NCBI RefSeq assembly: GCF_014643455.1
Contig: NZ_BMJM01000009.1
Coordinates: 54,077-118,076 of the forward strand
Origin: Sandarakinorhabdus glacialis
GTDB taxonomy: Bacteria; Pseudomonadota; Alphaproteobacteria; Sphingomonadales; Sphingomonadaceae
Direction of reading: 5' to 3'
Length of the DNA stretch: 64,000 nucleotides
The position numbers and the translations under genes are program-made. The notes below the pieces were generated by a model. That model did no database searches and was not told where the DNA came from. It saw nothing but the letters and a program-made list of their open reading frames with translations. How positions within the stretch are numbered: position 1 is the first letter of the stretch; every line of letters starts with the position of its first letter. This document shows positions 38,437 through 48,280 of the stretch, piece after piece.

Positions 38437-40104
38437 CTACTCCGCCGCCCTGCCGATCGTCTCGGGCATATCCGCCATCCGATTCGGCTGGCTCATGTCG
38501 ATGACCTGGCCAAAGCTGTCGGCACTCGCACGGTCCCAATTGCTCTTATAGAAGGTGAAGGCGCAGCTGCGGTCGATGAGTTCGCCGGGTTTCAGAAACT
38601 GGTGGAGTTGATCGAGGCCGCGGACGCGGTTCGAGTCGACGCGCTGGGCGACGTGGTGGGGCTGGAGCTCGTCCGGGTGCGAGATGCCTGCGGCGGCGAG
38701 CATGTCGGCGAGGGCCGAGACGGTATGGTCGTGGAACTGGTGGACGCGGGTGGCCTTGTCGGGGACGACGAGGGCGCGCTGGCGGCCGGGGTCCTGGGTG
38801 GCGACGCCGGTCGGGCATTTGTTGGTGTTGCAGCTGAGCGACTGGATGCAGCCGAGCGCGAACATGAAGCCGCGTGCCGAATTGGCCCAGTCAGCGCCGA
38901 TGGCGAGGACAGCGGCGATGTCGAAGGCGCTGATCAGCCGGCCGGCGACGCCGATGCGGATGCGATCGCGCAGGCCGGCGCCGACGAGGGTGTTGTGGAC
39001 GAAGAGCAGTCCCTCGCGCATCGGCGTGCCGACATGGTCGCTGAACTCCATCGGCGCGGCGCCGGTGCCGCCTTCGCCGCCATCGACAACGATGAAATCG
39101 GGGACGACACCGGTTTTCAGCATGGCCTTGACGATGGCCATGAATTCCCAGGGGTGACCGACGCAAAGCTTGAAACCGATGGGCTTGCCGCCCGATAGCC
39201 GGCGGAGCTGGGTGATGAAATCCATCATCTCGAGCGGGGTCGAGAAGGCCGAATGGCTGGCGGGCGAGATGCAGTCCTGGCCGAGCGGGACGCCGCGCGT
39301 GGCGGCAATCTCGGGGGTGACCTTGGCGGCGGGCAGGATGCCGCCATGGCCGGGCTTGGCGCCCTGGCTGAGCTTGATCTCGACCATCTTGACCTGCGGC
39401 GAGACGGCCTGGGCGGCGAACTTGTCGGGGTCGAAGCAGCCGCCAGGCGTGCGGCAGCCGAAATAGCCGCTGGCGACTTCCCAGACGATGTCGCCGCCGC
39501 CTTCGCGGTGATAGGGGCTGATGCTGCCCTCGCCGGTGTCGTGGTAGAAATTGCCCATCGCGGCGCCCTTGTTGAGCGCGAGGATGGCGTTGGCCGACAG
39601 CGAGCCGAAGCTCATCGCCGAGATGTTGAGGATGCTGGCGGAATAGGGCTGGGCGCATTGATCGTTGCCGATGGTGATGCGGAAGCCGGCGGGATCGGGG
39701 ACGGCGACCGGACGCATCGAGTGCTGGATGAACTCATAATCGTCGGCATAGACGTCCATGATGGTGCCGAACGGGTGTTCGGACGAGACGCCCTTGGCGC
39801 GGCGATAGACGAGGCTGCGCTGGGAGCGCGAGAAGGGCAGCGCCTCGTTGTCGTCCTCGAGGAGGTATTGGCGGATTTCGGGGCGGATGGTTTCGATGAG
39901 CCAGCGGATGTGGCCGATGACGGGGTAGTTGCGCTGCACCGAGTGGTGCGGCTGGAGCATGTCGCGGATGCCAAGCGCGGTGAGGAGAAACGCGGCGAGG
40001 GTGACGCCGCGGCCGGCGGTGCCGCTTGGTTGGAGAAGCAGGCCGGCGACAAGGACGGCGACGCACATAGCGAAAGCGATGTAGCGGCCGGAGATTGCCC
40101 TCAT
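38437..40104 (-). CDS. FMN-binding glutamate-synthase-family membrane protein
   Basis: A 555-aa protein resembling the FMN-binding central domain of glutamate synthase, without the amidotransferase domain. Two membrane helices fill residues about 5-48. The TIM-barrel part has SAMSFGSLSANAI, GGILPAAKVTPEIA, VVDGGEGGTGAAP and a Cys-rich CNTNKCPTGVA motif like the Fe-S region of GltB. Such proteins are seen widely in bacteria, but their reaction is not established; a membrane-bound FMN oxidoreductase is the safe description. It sits, with a YbaN-like gene, between adk and rpsM, a place where most alphaproteobacteria have a continuous ribosomal operon. Confidence 0.85.
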   Translation of the reverse strand: MRAISGRYIAFAMCVAVLVAGLLLQPSGTAGRGVTLAAFLLTALGIRDMLQPHHSVQRNYPVIGHIRWLIETIRPEIRQYLLEDDNEALPFSRSQRSLVYRRAKGVSSEHPFGTIMDVYADDYEFIQHSMRPVAVPDPAGFRITIGNDQCAQPYSASILNISAMSFGSLSANAILALNKGAAMGNFYHDTGEGSISPYHREGGGDIVWEVASGYFGCRTPGGCFDPDKFAAQAVSPQVKMVEIKLSQGAKPGHGGILPAAKVTPEIAATRGVPLGQDCISPASHSAFSTPLEMMDFITQLRRLSGGKPIGFKLCVGHPWEFMAIVKAMLKTGVVPDFIVVDGGEGGTGAAPMEFSDHVGTPMREGLLFVHNTLVGAGLRDRIRIGVAGRLISAFDIAAVLAIGADWANSARGFMFALGCIQSLSCNTNKCPTGVATQDPGRQRALVVPDKATRVHQFHDHTVSALADMLAAAGISHPDELQPHHVAQRVDSNRVRGLDQLHQFLKPGELIDRSCAFTFYKSNWDRASADSFGQVIDMSQPNRMADMPETIGRAAE

Positions 40105-40183
40105 GGGTGGATGATCCTTTGTCGCGCGCTGGATTTCGGGTGTTTAGCGCAGCGCGCGCGAGTCTGCGATGGCGTCGGCATAT

Positions 40184-40537
40184 CTACGCCTCGGGACGCC
40201 GCCAGATCCAGGTGCCGCCGATGGCCGCGGCGGCGAGCGGAAACAGGACATAGGGCCAGGGGGCGAACAGGAGCCCGATGATCGCCGAGATGGCGAAGGC
40301 GAAAAGCGCGGCCTTCTTGCCCTTGCGGCTGATTGCGCCGCGTTCGCGCCAGCGGGCGATGTGGGGGCCAAAATGGCGGTTTTCGAGGAGCATGTTCTCG
40401 AAGCGCGGGCTGCTGCGGGCGAAGCAGAAGGCGGCGAGGATCACGAAGGGCACGGTGGGGAGGAGTGGCAGGATGACTCCGGCGGCGCCGAGCGCGAGCG
40501 ATGCGAACCCTGCGATGAGATAGAGGTAGCGGACCAT
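40184..40537 (-). CDS. YbaN-like DUF454 membrane protein
   Basis: A 117-aa inner-membrane protein of the DUF454 (YbaN) family. The N-terminal segment LIAGFASLALGAAGVILPLLPTVPFVILAAFCFARSS forms two helices containing the family's PLLPTVPF motif, and ENMLLENRHFGPHIARW is the conserved cytoplasmic loop; two more helices follow. ATG 40537 is used; twelve earlier codons are not credible. Function unknown. The gene ends 79 bases before the start of the FMN-protein gene and runs in the same direction. Confidence 0.85.
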   Translation of the reverse strand: MVRYLYLIAGFASLALGAAGVILPLLPTVPFVILAAFCFARSSPRFENMLLENRHFGPHIARWRERGAISRKGKKAALFAFAISAIIGLLFAPWPYVLFPLAAAAIGGTWIWRRPEA

Positions 40538-40611
40538 GGCGGCGTGGCTACGCGGTGATGGCGTGGGTGGCAATCAGGTTGCTCGGCGCGGAGGGAGTGA
40601 TCGCGCGGGGA

Positions 40612-40699
40612 GGCTGGATGCCAGCCTGCGCTGGCATGACAGGTCGGGGAGAATTTGCCGGCAGAAGAAACCGGGTCCCGGATCAGGCCCGGTATGACA
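40612..40699. repeat. Intergenic inverted repeats between adk and the YbaN-like gene (family C-like)
   Basis: Two short hairpins: GATGCCAGC-CTGC-GCTGGCATG (40618-40639) and CCGGGTCCCGGATCAGGCCCGG with a TATGAC tail (40670-40697). The second resembles the CCCGGGTCGAGCCCGGGATGAC element at 56687-56714. Confidence 0.6.
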
Positions 40700-40713
40700 G
40701 CCTTGTTCGTCGG

Positions 40714-41361
40714 TCAGGCGTCGAGGATGGCGTCGATGCTGCGGGCGACAGCGTCCATGTCGGCCATGCCGTCGACACGCGATACCAGGCCCCGAGCTTC
40801 GTAGTGCGGCAGGATGGGTGCGGTCTTGGCACGGTATTCGGCCATGCGGGTGCGGACGGTTTCGGCGTTGTCGTCGGGACGCCGCTTGAATTCGGTGCAG
40901 CGGCAGACATCGCAGACGCCGGCGATCTTGGGCAGCTTGTGGCGGTTGTGATAGCCTTCGCCGCACTTGGCGCAGGTGAAGCGGCCGGTGATGCGATCGA
41001 CCAGCGCGTCCTCGTCGACTTCGAGCTCGATGACGTGATCGAGGGCGAGGCCCTTTTCGGCGAGCATCTTGTCGAGCGCCAGCGCCTGGACGCTGGTGCG
41101 CGGATAGCCATCGAGGATGAAGCCGCGGCGGGCGTCGTCGTGGTCGAGACGATCCGACAGGATACCGTTGACGATATCGTCGGACACGAGCCCGCCCGAT
41201 GCCATCACGGACTGGGCCTGGAGGCCGACGGCGGTTTTGGCAGCGACGGCGGCACGGAGCATGTCACCCGTGGAAAGCTGGACAAGAGCTCGATCTTTGA
41301 CGAGTCGGCTTGCCTGGGTCCCCTTCCCCGCGCCGGGCGGACCCAGCAAGATCAAGTTCAA
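40714..41361 (-). CDS. adk: Adenylate kinase
   Basis: Converts ATP and AMP to two ADP in the cytoplasm. It is 215 aa. The P-loop GPPGAGKGTQ is at residues 7-16, and the LID domain carries zinc-binding cysteines (CAKCGEGYH and CDVCRC), the zinc-stabilised type. The start is a TTG at 41361, overlapping the secY stop (TTGA). It is the last gene of the S10-spc run. Confidence 0.98.
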   Translation of the reverse strand: MNLILLGPPGAGKGTQASRLVKDRALVQLSTGDMLRAAVAAKTAVGLQAQSVMASGGLVSDDIVNGILSDRLDHDDARRGFILDGYPRTSVQALALDKMLAEKGLALDHVIELEVDEDALVDRITGRFTCAKCGEGYHNRHKLPKIAGVCDVCRCTEFKRRPDDNAETVRTRMAEYRAKTAPILPHYEARGLVSRVDGMADMDAVARSIDAILDA

Positions 41362-42713
41362 CGACGCACTCCCCCACGCAATTTCGATTTCTTTATCAGA
41401 CCCTCATACTGATGCGCGAGCAAGTGACTTTGAATTTGCGCGACGGTATCCATCGTGACGTTGACGACGATGAGGATCGAAGTGCCGCCCAGCGCCATGC
41501 CGGTGCCGAGGCGGGCGGACAGGAATTCGGGCAGCAGGCAGATCAGCGTCAGATAGGCAGCGCCGACGACGGTGATGCGAGTGAGCACGAAATCCAGATA
41601 ATCGGAGGTGCGCGCGCCGGGCCGGATGCCGGGGATAAAGCCGCCGTACTTCTTGAGGTTTTCGGCGGTTTCCTCGGGATTGAAGACCACCGCGGTGTAG
41701 AAGAAGCTGAAGAAGATGATGCCGGCTGCATACAGGAGCATGTACAGCGGCGCGCCGTGTTGCAGCGCCGTCGTCACTGTCAGCAGCCATTCGGGGCTGC
41801 TGCTGCCCTGCGCTGCGAACTGCGCGACGGTCAGCGGCATGAGCAGCAGTGACGAGGCGAAGATCGGCGGAATGACGCCGGCGGTGTTGAGCTTCAGCGG
41901 CAGATGCGAGCTGTCACCCTGGAAAGTGCGGGTGCCGACCTGGCGCTTGGGATACTGGATCAGGATGCGGCGCTGGGCGCGCTCCATCAGGCAGATGAAG
42001 GCGATGGTGGCGAGCGCGACGATCACGATCAGCAGCAGCGCGACGGGTGAAAGCGCGCCCGTACGACCCTGTTCGAATAGCTGGCCGATCGAGCGCGGCA
42101 GATTGGCGACGATGCCGGCCATGATGATCAGCGAAATGCCGTTGCCGATGCCGCGGCTGGTGATCTGCTCGCCAAGCCACATCAGGAACATGGTGCCGCC
42201 GATCAGGCTGATGACGGTCGTGGCCCTGAAGAACACGCCCGGATCGATGACCGCCGAGACGCCCTGGCCCGAACCCCAGCTTTCGAGACCCACGGCGATG
42301 CCATAGCCCTGGATCGCGGTGAGGAAGACGGTGCCGTAGCGGGTATATTGGTTGAGCGTCTTGCGGCCGGTGTCGCCTTCCTTTTTCAGCGCGATGAAAC
42401 TGGGCACCAGCGAGGTAAGCAGCTGCACGATGATCGATGCGGTGATGTACGGAGTGACGCCGAGCGCAATCAGCGACATGCGCTCGAGCGCGCCGCCGGA
42501 GAACATGTTGAAGAAATCGAGGACGCCGCCCTGCGTTTGCTGGAACAGCGAGTTGAGGGCAGTCGGGTCGATACCGGGCAGCGGCACGAACGAGACGAGG
42601 CGGAACACGATGAGCGCGCCGAGGGTGAACCACAGGCGCTTCTTGAGCTCGGTCGCCTTGGAAAAGTTTGCGAAACTGATGTTCGCGGCCATCTGTTCGG
42701 CGGCTGACGCCAT
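41358..42713 (-). CDS. secY: Preprotein translocase subunit SecY
   Basis: Channel subunit of the Sec translocon: 451 aa with ten membrane helices. FVPLPGIDPTAL and LGVTPYITASIIVQLL are conserved early segments, and the cytoplasmic loop with QYPKRQVGTRTFQGDSSHLP lies near residue 255. It overlaps adk by four bases. The 105-base gap to rplO holds a strong hairpin. Confidence 0.99.
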   Translation of the reverse strand: MASAAEQMAANISFANFSKATELKKRLWFTLGALIVFRLVSFVPLPGIDPTALNSLFQQTQGGVLDFFNMFSGGALERMSLIALGVTPYITASIIVQLLTSLVPSFIALKKEGDTGRKTLNQYTRYGTVFLTAIQGYGIAVGLESWGSGQGVSAVIDPGVFFRATTVISLIGGTMFLMWLGEQITSRGIGNGISLIIMAGIVANLPRSIGQLFEQGRTGALSPVALLLIVIVALATIAFICLMERAQRRILIQYPKRQVGTRTFQGDSSHLPLKLNTAGVIPPIFASSLLLMPLTVAQFAAQGSSSPEWLLTVTTALQHGAPLYMLLYAAGIIFFSFFYTAVVFNPEETAENLKKYGGFIPGIRPGARTSDYLDFVLTRITVVGAAYLTLICLLPEFLSARLGTGMALGGTSILIVVNVTMDTVAQIQSHLLAHQYEGLIKKSKLRGGVRR

Positions 42714-42739
42714 CTAATTACCCGATCATCGAAACGGCA

Positions 42740-42781
42740 AAACGCCGCGACAGGCCTTGAGATAGGCGGTGCGCGGCGTTT
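42740..42781 (-). other. Terminator-like hairpin between rplO and secY
   Basis: AAACGCCGCG and CGCGGCGTTT form a 10-bp stem with a 22-base loop; on the minus strand the stem ends in TTTT. It could partly terminate or process the long ribosomal transcript before secY. Confidence 0.55.
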
Positions 42782-42818
42782 CTACCATGAGTCATTTCGG
42801 CTGATGCCGCAGACTGGC

Positions 42819-43382
42819 TTAATTGGCAGCGGTTGCTGCAGCCTTGAACTTGGCAGCCTTGGCTTCGCGAGCGACGGCACGGGCCGCCTTCTGCTCGTCG
42901 CGGGTCAGCGGCTCGGGCTTTGGTGCCGGGAGTTCGAGGCTGCCACCGGCGGCTTCGACGGCGGCCTTGGCGGCGGCGCTGGCGCCGGCCATCTTGAGCG
43001 TGACCTTCGAGGTCAGCACGCCCTTGGCGAGGAGACGGAGACCGTCACGGCCGTGGGTGATGATGCCGGCGTCGACGAGAACCTGGAGATCGATAAGCTT
43101 GCCGGCGTCGAGGCGGCCGGCATCGATCATCGCCTGCAGAGTGCCGAGGTTGATCTCGGAATAGTCCTTGCGGAAGATGTTGTTGAAGCCGCGCTTTGGC
43201 AGCCGCATGTGAAGGGGCATCTGGCCGCCTTCGAAACCCTTGATGGCGACGCCCGAGCGGGACTTCTGGCCCTTTTGACCGCGGCCGCCGGTCTTGCCGC
43301 AGCCGGAACCGATGCCGCGGCCGACGCGGACGCGTGACTTGCGGGCACCAGGATTGTCGTGGAGATCGTTGAGCTTGGTCAT
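42819..43382 (-). CDS. rplO: 50S ribosomal protein L15
   Basis: Large-subunit assembly protein. It is 187 aa, longer than E. coli L15 (144), with an Ala/Lys-rich C-terminal tail of about 35 residues. The N-terminal [20 protein letters not shown] segment and the Gly-rich [12 protein letters not shown] region are typical. ATG 43382 is used instead of a frame start three codons earlier. Confidence 0.97.
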   Translation of the reverse strand: MTKLNDLHDNPGARKSRVRVGRGIGSGCGKTGGRGQKGQKSRSGVAIKGFEGGQMPLHMRLPKRGFNNIFRKDYSEINLGTLQAMIDAGRLDAGKLIDLQVLVDAGIITHGRDGLRLLAKGVLTSKVTLKMAGASAAAKAAVEAAGGSLELPAPKPEPLTRDEQKAARAVAREAKAAKFKAAATAAN

Positions 43383-43419
43383 GAGATGCACTCGCTTTCG
43401 CTTTGGGCGCGCAGGAATA

Positions 43420-43460
43420 GGGAAATGGCCCCCCGGAGCGGGGACAACGATGTGACCCCG
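43420..43460. other. Tandem short hairpins between rpmD and rplO
   Basis: Two copies of a CCCC-CGGAG-CGGGG type hairpin, about 43430-43444 and 43455-43471, fill most of the 97-base gap on both sides of ACAACGATGTGA. It is one of the few wide gaps in the spc operon and may influence transcript processing. Confidence 0.4.
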
Positions 43461-43479
43461 CCGGAGCGGGGCCAGGTGG

Positions 43480-43692
43480 TCAGGCGACCGTTTCGACCTT
43501 GAGCATGTGCGCCACCTTGGCGATCATGCCGCGAACAGAGGGGGTGTCCTCGAGCTCGCGCGAACGGTTCATCTTGTTGAGTCCGAGGCCGATCAGGGTT
43601 GCTTCCTGATCGGGTGCACGACGGATCGGCGAACCGGTCTGCGTCACGCGGACCTTCGCCCCGGATACAGATGGATCTTTTACTTTGGCCAT
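43480..43692 (-). CDS. rpmD: 50S ribosomal protein L30
   Basis: Small large-subunit protein, 70 aa. The [27 protein letters not shown] core matches the family. It lies 11 bases after rpsE in the spc operon. Confidence 0.96.
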   Translation of the reverse strand: MAKVKDPSVSGAKVRVTQTGSPIRRAPDQEATLIGLGLNKMNRSRELEDTPSVRGMIAKVAHMLKVETVA

Positions 43693-43703
43693 CAGATTAG
43701 TCC

Positions 43704-44438
43704 TTATGCGACCGCTTCGGCTTCGGCTTCAGCCACACGGGCCGAAACGTCGCCGCGGCGCGCCATCAGATCGGCAATCTTCTTGCCGCGCCGCTGCGCT
43801 ACCGCCTTGGGGCTGGTCTGTTCCGCAAGCGCCGCGAACGTCGCCCGGATCATGTTGTAGGGATTGTTGGTGCCGACCGACTTGGTCACCACATCGGCCA
43901 CGCCGAGAGCTTCGAAGACGGCGCGCATCGGGCCGCCGGCGATGATGCCGGTACCCTGGGCGGCCGAGCGGACATAGACCTTGCCGGCGCCGAAATGGCC
44001 GTAGCCATCATGATGCAGGGTGCGGCCATCACGCAGCGGCACGCGGATCATTGCCTTCTTGGCAGCAGCGGTTGCCTTTTGAATGGCTTCCGGCACTTCG
44101 CGCGCCTTGCCGTGGCCGAAGCCGACGCGGCCCTTGGCATCGCCGACGACGACGAGTGCTGCAAAGCCGAAGCGCTTGCCGCCCTTTACCGTCTTGGAGA
44201 CGCGGTTGATGTGGACCAGTTTCTCGACGAGTTCTTCGCCGCCGGCCTCCATCGGATTGTTGCCATCACGGCGGCCACGGCCACCACGATCACGATCATT
44301 GCCCCCGCCGGGGCCGCGGCCACGACCGCCGCCAGGGCCACCGGGACCGCCGCGACCACGACGATCGCCGCCTGGGCCGCCTGGACCACCGGGTCCGCCG
44401 CCACCGGGAGTGCCGGCGTTCTGGATTTCATCAGCCAT
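43704..44438 (-). CDS. rpsE: 30S ribosomal protein S5 with Gly/Arg-rich N-terminal extension
   Basis: Small-subunit protein important for decoding accuracy. It is 244 aa against 167 in E. coli. The extra length is mostly an N-terminal extension of about 62 residues made of Gly, Pro, Arg and Asp in GGPGG- and RGRG-type units. The S5 core starts near [20 protein letters not shown] and includes [16 protein letters not shown] and [13 protein letters not shown]. It lies three bases after rplR. Confidence 0.98.
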   Translation of the reverse strand: MADEIQNAGTPGGGGPGGPGGPGGDRRGRGGPGGPGGGRGRGPGGGNDRDRGGRGRRDGNNPMEAGGEELVEKLVHINRVSKTVKGGKRFGFAALVVVGDAKGRVGFGHGKAREVPEAIQKATAAAKKAMIRVPLRDGRTLHHDGYGHFGAGKVYVRSAAQGTGIIAGGPMRAVFEALGVADVVTKSVGTNNPYNMIRATFAALAEQTSPKAVAQRRGKKIADLMARRGDVSARVAEAEAEAVA

Positions 44439-44441
44439 CGA

Positions 44442-44795
44442 TTAAAACTCCAATCCGCCTTCGCGGGCACCATCGGCCAGCGATTTGACGCGGCCGTGGA
44501 AGATGAAACCGCCACGATCGAAGACCACGGCGGAAACGCCGGCAGCCTTGGCGCGTTCGGCCAGGCGCTTGCCAACGGATGCGGCTGCATCCTTGGTGGC
44601 GCCAGTGGTTTCGCGGACGTCTTTTTCGAGCGTCGAGGCCGAGGCCACCGTTACGCCGCGGGCATCGTCGATGACCTGGGCGTAGATGTGCTGCGACGTG
44701 CGATGGATCGACAGGCGGGGACGCGTGCCGCCCTTGGCGCGAAGCGAGGTGCGGACGCGCCGACGGCGCTGATCGAAGAGTGAGAGCCTGGCCAT
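44442..44795 (-). CDS. rplR: 50S ribosomal protein L18
   Basis: 5S-rRNA-binding protein of the central protuberance, 117 aa. [20 protein letters not shown] and [25 protein letters not shown] are typical. The start overlaps the rplF stop by one base. Confidence 0.98.
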   Translation of the reverse strand: MARLSLFDQRRRRVRTSLRAKGGTRPRLSIHRTSQHIYAQVIDDARGVTVASASTLEKDVRETTGATKDAAASVGKRLAERAKAAGVSAVVFDRGGFIFHGRVKSLADGAREGGLEF

Positions 44796-45328
44796 TACTT
44801 CTTCTTCCCTTCCTTGCGGAAGATTTTCTCGCCGCGATACTTGATACCCTTGCCCTTGTAAGGCTCGGGCTTGCGCCAGCGACGGATTTCCGCGGCAATC
44901 TGGCCGACGACCTGCTTGTCGCTGCCGGTGATTTCAACCGTGGTCTGGTCGGGCGTCTTGATGGTGATGCCCTCGGGGATGGTGAAATCGACATCATGGC
45001 TGTAGCCGAGCTGCAGCTTGAGGTTCGATCCCTGCACCGCGGCGCGGTAACCGACGCCGGTGATCTCGAGGACCTTGGTGAAACCATCGGAGACGCCGAC
45101 GACGAGGTTCGAAACGAGCGTGCGCTGCATGCCCCAGAAGGCGCGAGCCCGCTTGGTTTCGTTCGCCGGGGTGACGGCAATCTGGCCTTCGCCGATCGCA
45201 TAGCTGATGTCGTCGGACATCGGCATCGTCAGCGTGCCCTTAGGGCCTTTGACGGTCAGAGTGCGCTCCCCGATGGAAGCGGTAACTCCGGCCGGCACCG
45301 GCACGGGCTTTTTCCCAATACGCGACAT
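44795..45328 (-). CDS. rplF: 50S ribosomal protein L6
   Basis: Large-subunit protein near the factor-binding site, 177 aa. It opens [15 protein letters not shown] and ends with the conserved [23 protein letters not shown]. Three-base gap from rpsH. Confidence 0.98.
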   Translation of the reverse strand: MSRIGKKPVPVPAGVTASIGERTLTVKGPKGTLTMPMSDDISYAIGEGQIAVTPANETKRARAFWGMQRTLVSNLVVGVSDGFTKVLEITGVGYRAAVQGSNLKLQLGYSHDVDFTIPEGITIKTPDQTTVEITGSDKQVVGQIAAEIRRWRKPEPYKGKGIKYRGEKIFRKEGKKK

Positions 45329-45331
45329 GGC

Positions 45332-45730
45332 TTAAAATACCTGGCAGAGGACTTCGCCGCCGGCATTCTGCTCACGCGCTTCCGCGTCGGACAGAACACC
45401 CTTAGGCGTCGAAACAATGACGATACCGAGGCCGTTGCGGACCCGCGGCAGTTCGGTTGCACCCGAATAGACGCGGCGGCCTGGCTTCGAGACGCGGGCG
45501 ATGTGCTGGATCGCCGGCTTGCCTTCGAAATACTTCAGGTCGATGCGAAGTGCGGCCGCAGCAGTGCCGCCATCGGCTTCGGAATAACCGCGGATATAGC
45601 CTTCGCGCTGGAGCACGTCGAGAACGCGTGCGCGCAGTTTGGAAGCCGGGGTGAGGATCGAATCCTTCTTGGCCTGCTGGCCATTGCGGATGCGGGTGAG
45701 CATGTCACCAAGTGGGTCGGTCAAAGACAT
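45332..45730 (-). CDS. rpsH: 30S ribosomal protein S8
   Basis: rRNA-binding assembly protein that represses the spc operon in E. coli. It is 132 aa, with [14 protein letters not shown] at the start and [21 protein letters not shown] at the end. It is nine bases after rpsN. Confidence 0.98.
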   Translation of the reverse strand: MSLTDPLGDMLTRIRNGQQAKKDSILTPASKLRARVLDVLQREGYIRGYSEADGGTAAAALRIDLKYFEGKPAIQHIARVSKPGRRVYSGATELPRVRNGLGIVIVSTPKGVLSDAEAREQNAGGEVLCQVF

Positions 45731-45739
45731 CTTGCGGTC

Positions 45740-46045
45740 CTACCAGCTCGACTTGGTCACGCCGGGAATCAGGCCTTTGTTGGCCAATTCACGGAGCATG
45801 ATGCGCGAGAGCTTGAACTTGCGGTAGTATGCGCGGCTGCGGCCGGTAAGCTCGCAGCGGTTGCGTACCCGCGTCGGATTGGCATTGCGTGGCAGTTCGG
45901 CCATTTTCAGGCGCGCCATCAGACGCTCGTTGTCGTCGCGGCTTTCATCGTTGGCGATGGCCTTGAGGACGGCGAACTTGCCGGCGTACTTCACCACGAG
46001 TGCCTTGCGGTGCTCGTTCTTGTTGATCGAGGAGAGCTTGGCCAT
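45740..46045 (-). CDS. rpsN: 30S ribosomal protein S14
   Basis: Small-subunit head protein, 101 aa, the long form without zinc-binding cysteines. [21 protein letters not shown] is diagnostic. ATG 46045 lies one base after the rplE stop; eight earlier in-frame codons are rejected. Confidence 0.97.
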   Translation of the reverse strand: MAKLSSINKNEHRKALVVKYAGKFAVLKAIANDESRDDNERLMARLKMAELPRNANPTRVRNRCELTGRSRAYYRKFKLSRIMLRELANKGLIPGVTKSSW

Positions 46046-46046
46046 G

Positions 46047-46631
46047 TCAGGCTGCCTTCTTGGTTTCAACGGGAGGCTGGATGAACGGCAGGCCGAATGC
46101 TGCGAGCAGCGCGCGGGCTTCGTCGTCGGTCTTGGCCGTCGTCGTGATGATCACGTCCATGCCGCGCACGCTGTCGATGCGGTCATAGTTGATCTCGGGG
46201 AAGATGATCTGTTCCTTGAGGCCCATGGCATAATTGCCACGGCCGTCGAACGACTTGGGATTCAGCCCGCGGAAATCGCGAACCCGTGGCAGGGCCACGG
46301 TGACCAGGCGGTCGAGGAATTCGTACATCTTGTCACGGCGCAAGGTAACCTTGCAGCCGATCGGCATGCCTTCGCGGAGTTTGAAGGAAGCAACCGACTT
46401 CTTGGCTTTCGTGATGACGGGCTTCTGCCCGGCGATCAGCGCCATTTCTTCGGCGGCCTTGTCGACCTTCTTCTTGTCCTGCGTCGCTTCGCCGACACCC
46501 ATGTTGATCACGATCTTGTCGATCTTGGGGACCTGCATGACGTTGGTGTAGCCGAACTGCTCGGTCATCTGGGCGCGGATCTTTTCCACGTACAGAGCCT
46601 GCATCCGGGTCAGATTTGCTGAATCAGCCAT
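46047..46631 (-). CDS. rplE: 50S ribosomal protein L5
   Basis: 5S-rRNA-binding protein contacting P-site tRNA, 194 aa. [21 protein letters not shown] and [17 protein letters not shown] are typical. It overlaps rplX by eight bases. Confidence 0.98.
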   Translation of the reverse strand: MADSANLTRMQALYVEKIRAQMTEQFGYTNVMQVPKIDKIVINMGVGEATQDKKKVDKAAEEMALIAGQKPVITKAKKSVASFKLREGMPIGCKVTLRRDKMYEFLDRLVTVALPRVRDFRGLNPKSFDGRGNYAMGLKEQIIFPEINYDRIDSVRGMDVIITTTAKTDDEARALLAAFGLPFIQPPVETKKAA

Positions 46632-46947
46632 CGATCAATTCTCCCGACCGCTTGGCGACTCGCACCTTGCGACCATCTTCAAGAACCTTGAAGCCAACGC
46701 GGGTCGGCTTGCCGGTCTTCGGGTCCTCGATGGCGACCTTGGAGATGTGCATGGGCGCTTCGATGCGCTCAAGACCACCCTGGGGGTTCGTCTGCGAGGG
46801 TTTCTTGTGGCGGGTCATCATGTTGATGCCGCCGACGAGTATTTTCATTTCCTTCGGAAACGCCTTGGTGACCTCGCCGTGCTTGCCCTTGTCCTTGCCG
46901 GACAAGACGACGACCTTGTCGCCCTTCTTGATCTTTGCGGCGCTCAT
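46624..46947 (-). CDS. rplX: 50S ribosomal protein L24
   Basis: Early assembly protein with a KOW motif ([21 protein letters not shown]), 107 aa. ATG 46947 overlaps the rplN stop by one base (TAATG); the open frame further upstream is a shadow of rplN. Confidence 0.98.
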   Translation of the reverse strand: MSAAKIKKGDKVVVLSGKDKGKHGEVTKAFPKEMKILVGGINMMTRHKKPSQTNPQGGLERIEAPMHISKVAIEDPKTGKPTRVGFKVLEDGRKVRVAKRSGELIDG

Positions 46948-47315
46948 TACAGCACCTCCGGCGCAAGACTGATGATCTTCATGTGGCCCGAAGCGCGAAG
47001 CTCGCGAACGACTGGCCCAAAGATACGGGTGCCGATTGGCTCCTCGTTCTTGTTGATCAGCACAGCGGCGTTGCCGTCGAAACGGATGACCGAGCCATCG
47101 GCGCGCCGGATGTCCTTGGCGGTGCGAACAACGACGGCACGGTGCACATCGCCCTTCTTGACCTTGCCCTTGGGCTGCGCTTCCTTGACCGAAACGACGA
47201 TGACATCGCCGACGCCGGCGAACCGACGCTTCGATCCGCCCAGCACCTTGATGCACATCACCCTTTTGGCGCCGCTGTTGTCAGCGACATCAAGGTTCGT
47301 CTGCATCTGGATCAT
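46947..47315 (-). CDS. rplN: 50S ribosomal protein L14
   Basis: Large-subunit protein at the subunit interface, 122 aa. [19 protein letters not shown] is the classic start and [19 protein letters not shown] end is present. It overlaps rpsQ by four bases. Confidence 0.98.
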   Translation of the reverse strand: MIQMQTNLDVADNSGAKRVMCIKVLGGSKRRFAGVGDVIVVSVKEAQPKGKVKKGDVHRAVVVRTAKDIRRADGSVIRFDGNAAVLINKNEEPIGTRIFGPVVRELRASGHMKIISLAPEVL

Positions 47316-47584
47316 GTGTTCGATCCCTCTTCTTTAATGGTGCCTGCTGCGGAAGCGGCACCGATGACTTTCCATGTCTTCAGCTTGGAAATCGGGGCGC
47401 ATTCCTCGATGCGGACCAAATCGCCGGCCTTGACCGTGTTGCCCTCGTCGTGGGCGTGATACTTCTTCGACCGACGAATGATCTTGCCATAGACCGGATG
47501 CGCAACCTTGCGCTCGATCAGCACGACCACTGTCTTGTCGGCCTTGTCGGACACGACGGTGCCCTGGAGGACGCGTTTGGGCAT
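47312..47584 (-). CDS. rpsQ: 30S ribosomal protein S17
   Basis: Small-subunit protein binding the 5' domain of 16S rRNA, 90 aa. [20 protein letters not shown] and KYHAHDE are typical. One base separates it from rpmC. Confidence 0.98.
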   Translation of the reverse strand: MPKRVLQGTVVSDKADKTVVVLIERKVAHPVYGKIIRRSKKYHAHDEGNTVKAGDLVRIEECAPISKLKTWKVIGAASAAGTIKEEGSNT

Positions 47585-47585
47585 A

Positions 47586-47831
47586 TTAGGCTCCCTGCGC
47601 TTCAGTTACAGGCTTGCGCCCGGGCGCTGCTGTTGCGGGCCTACGCCCGGCTTGAAGCGTCTTGATACGAGCGATAGTGCGGCGCACTTCGCGGATACGA
47701 CCCGGCTTCTCCAGCTGGCCGGTGGCCGACTGGAAACGCAGGTTGAACTGCTCGCGCTTGAGCTCCTGCAGTGCCGTGCCGAGCTGGTCGTCGGTCTGGA
47801 CCATCAGGTCCGAATGCTTGGTCTGTGCCAT
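47586..47831 (-). CDS. rpmC: 50S ribosomal protein L29
   Basis: Tunnel-exit protein, 81 aa against about 65 in E. coli; the added C-terminal tail is rich in Ala, Pro, Arg and Gly ([19 protein letters not shown]). The core [13 protein letters not shown] is normal. It follows rplP by five bases. Confidence 0.97.
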   Translation of the reverse strand: MAQTKHSDLMVQTDDQLGTALQELKREQFNLRFQSATGQLEKPGRIREVRRTIARIKTLQAGRRPATAAPGRKPVTEAQGA

Positions 47832-47836
47832 GATAC

Positions 47837-48268
47837 TCAGTCCTGTGTCGTGGTCGGTTCGCCGAGGCGAGTGACGACCTTGACCTTGATCGGCAGCTTG
47901 GCTGCCGCACGTTCGAACGCGCCGACGGCCACATCGTGCGGGACACCGTCCAGCTCGAACATGATCCGGCCTGGCTTGACGCGGGCGACCCAGAATTCCG
48001 GGTTGCCCTTACCCTTGCCCATGCGGACTTCGGCAGGCTTGGAGGTGACGGGAACGTCGGGGAAGATACGGATCCACAACCGGCCGGCGCGCTTGATGTG
48101 GCGCGAGATGGCACGGCGAGCGGCTTCGATCTGGCGCGCGGTGATCCGCTCGGGTTCCATGGCCTTGAGGCCGAAGGAGCCGAAGTTCAGCGCGGTGCCG
48201 CCCTTGGCATCACCGTGGATGCGGCCCTTGAACTGCTTGCGGAACTTGGTCCGCTTGGGAGACAACAT
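47837..48268 (-). CDS. rplP: 50S ribosomal protein L16
   Basis: Protein of the peptidyl-transferase region, 143 aa. [16 protein letters not shown] is the classic start; [23 protein letters not shown] is conserved. It is 12 bases after rpsC. Confidence 0.98.
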   Translation of the reverse strand: MLSPKRTKFRKQFKGRIHGDAKGGTALNFGSFGLKAMEPERITARQIEAARRAISRHIKRAGRLWIRIFPDVPVTSKPAEVRMGKGKGNPEFWVARVKPGRIMFELDGVPHDVAVGAFERAAAKLPIKVKVVTRLGEPTTTQD

Positions 48269-48280
48269 TTTCTATATCCC

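Noticed and set aside
38371..40281. Long plus-strand open frames opposite the FMN-protein gene
   Set aside because: The minus-strand protein has coherent family motifs; the plus-strand translations have none.
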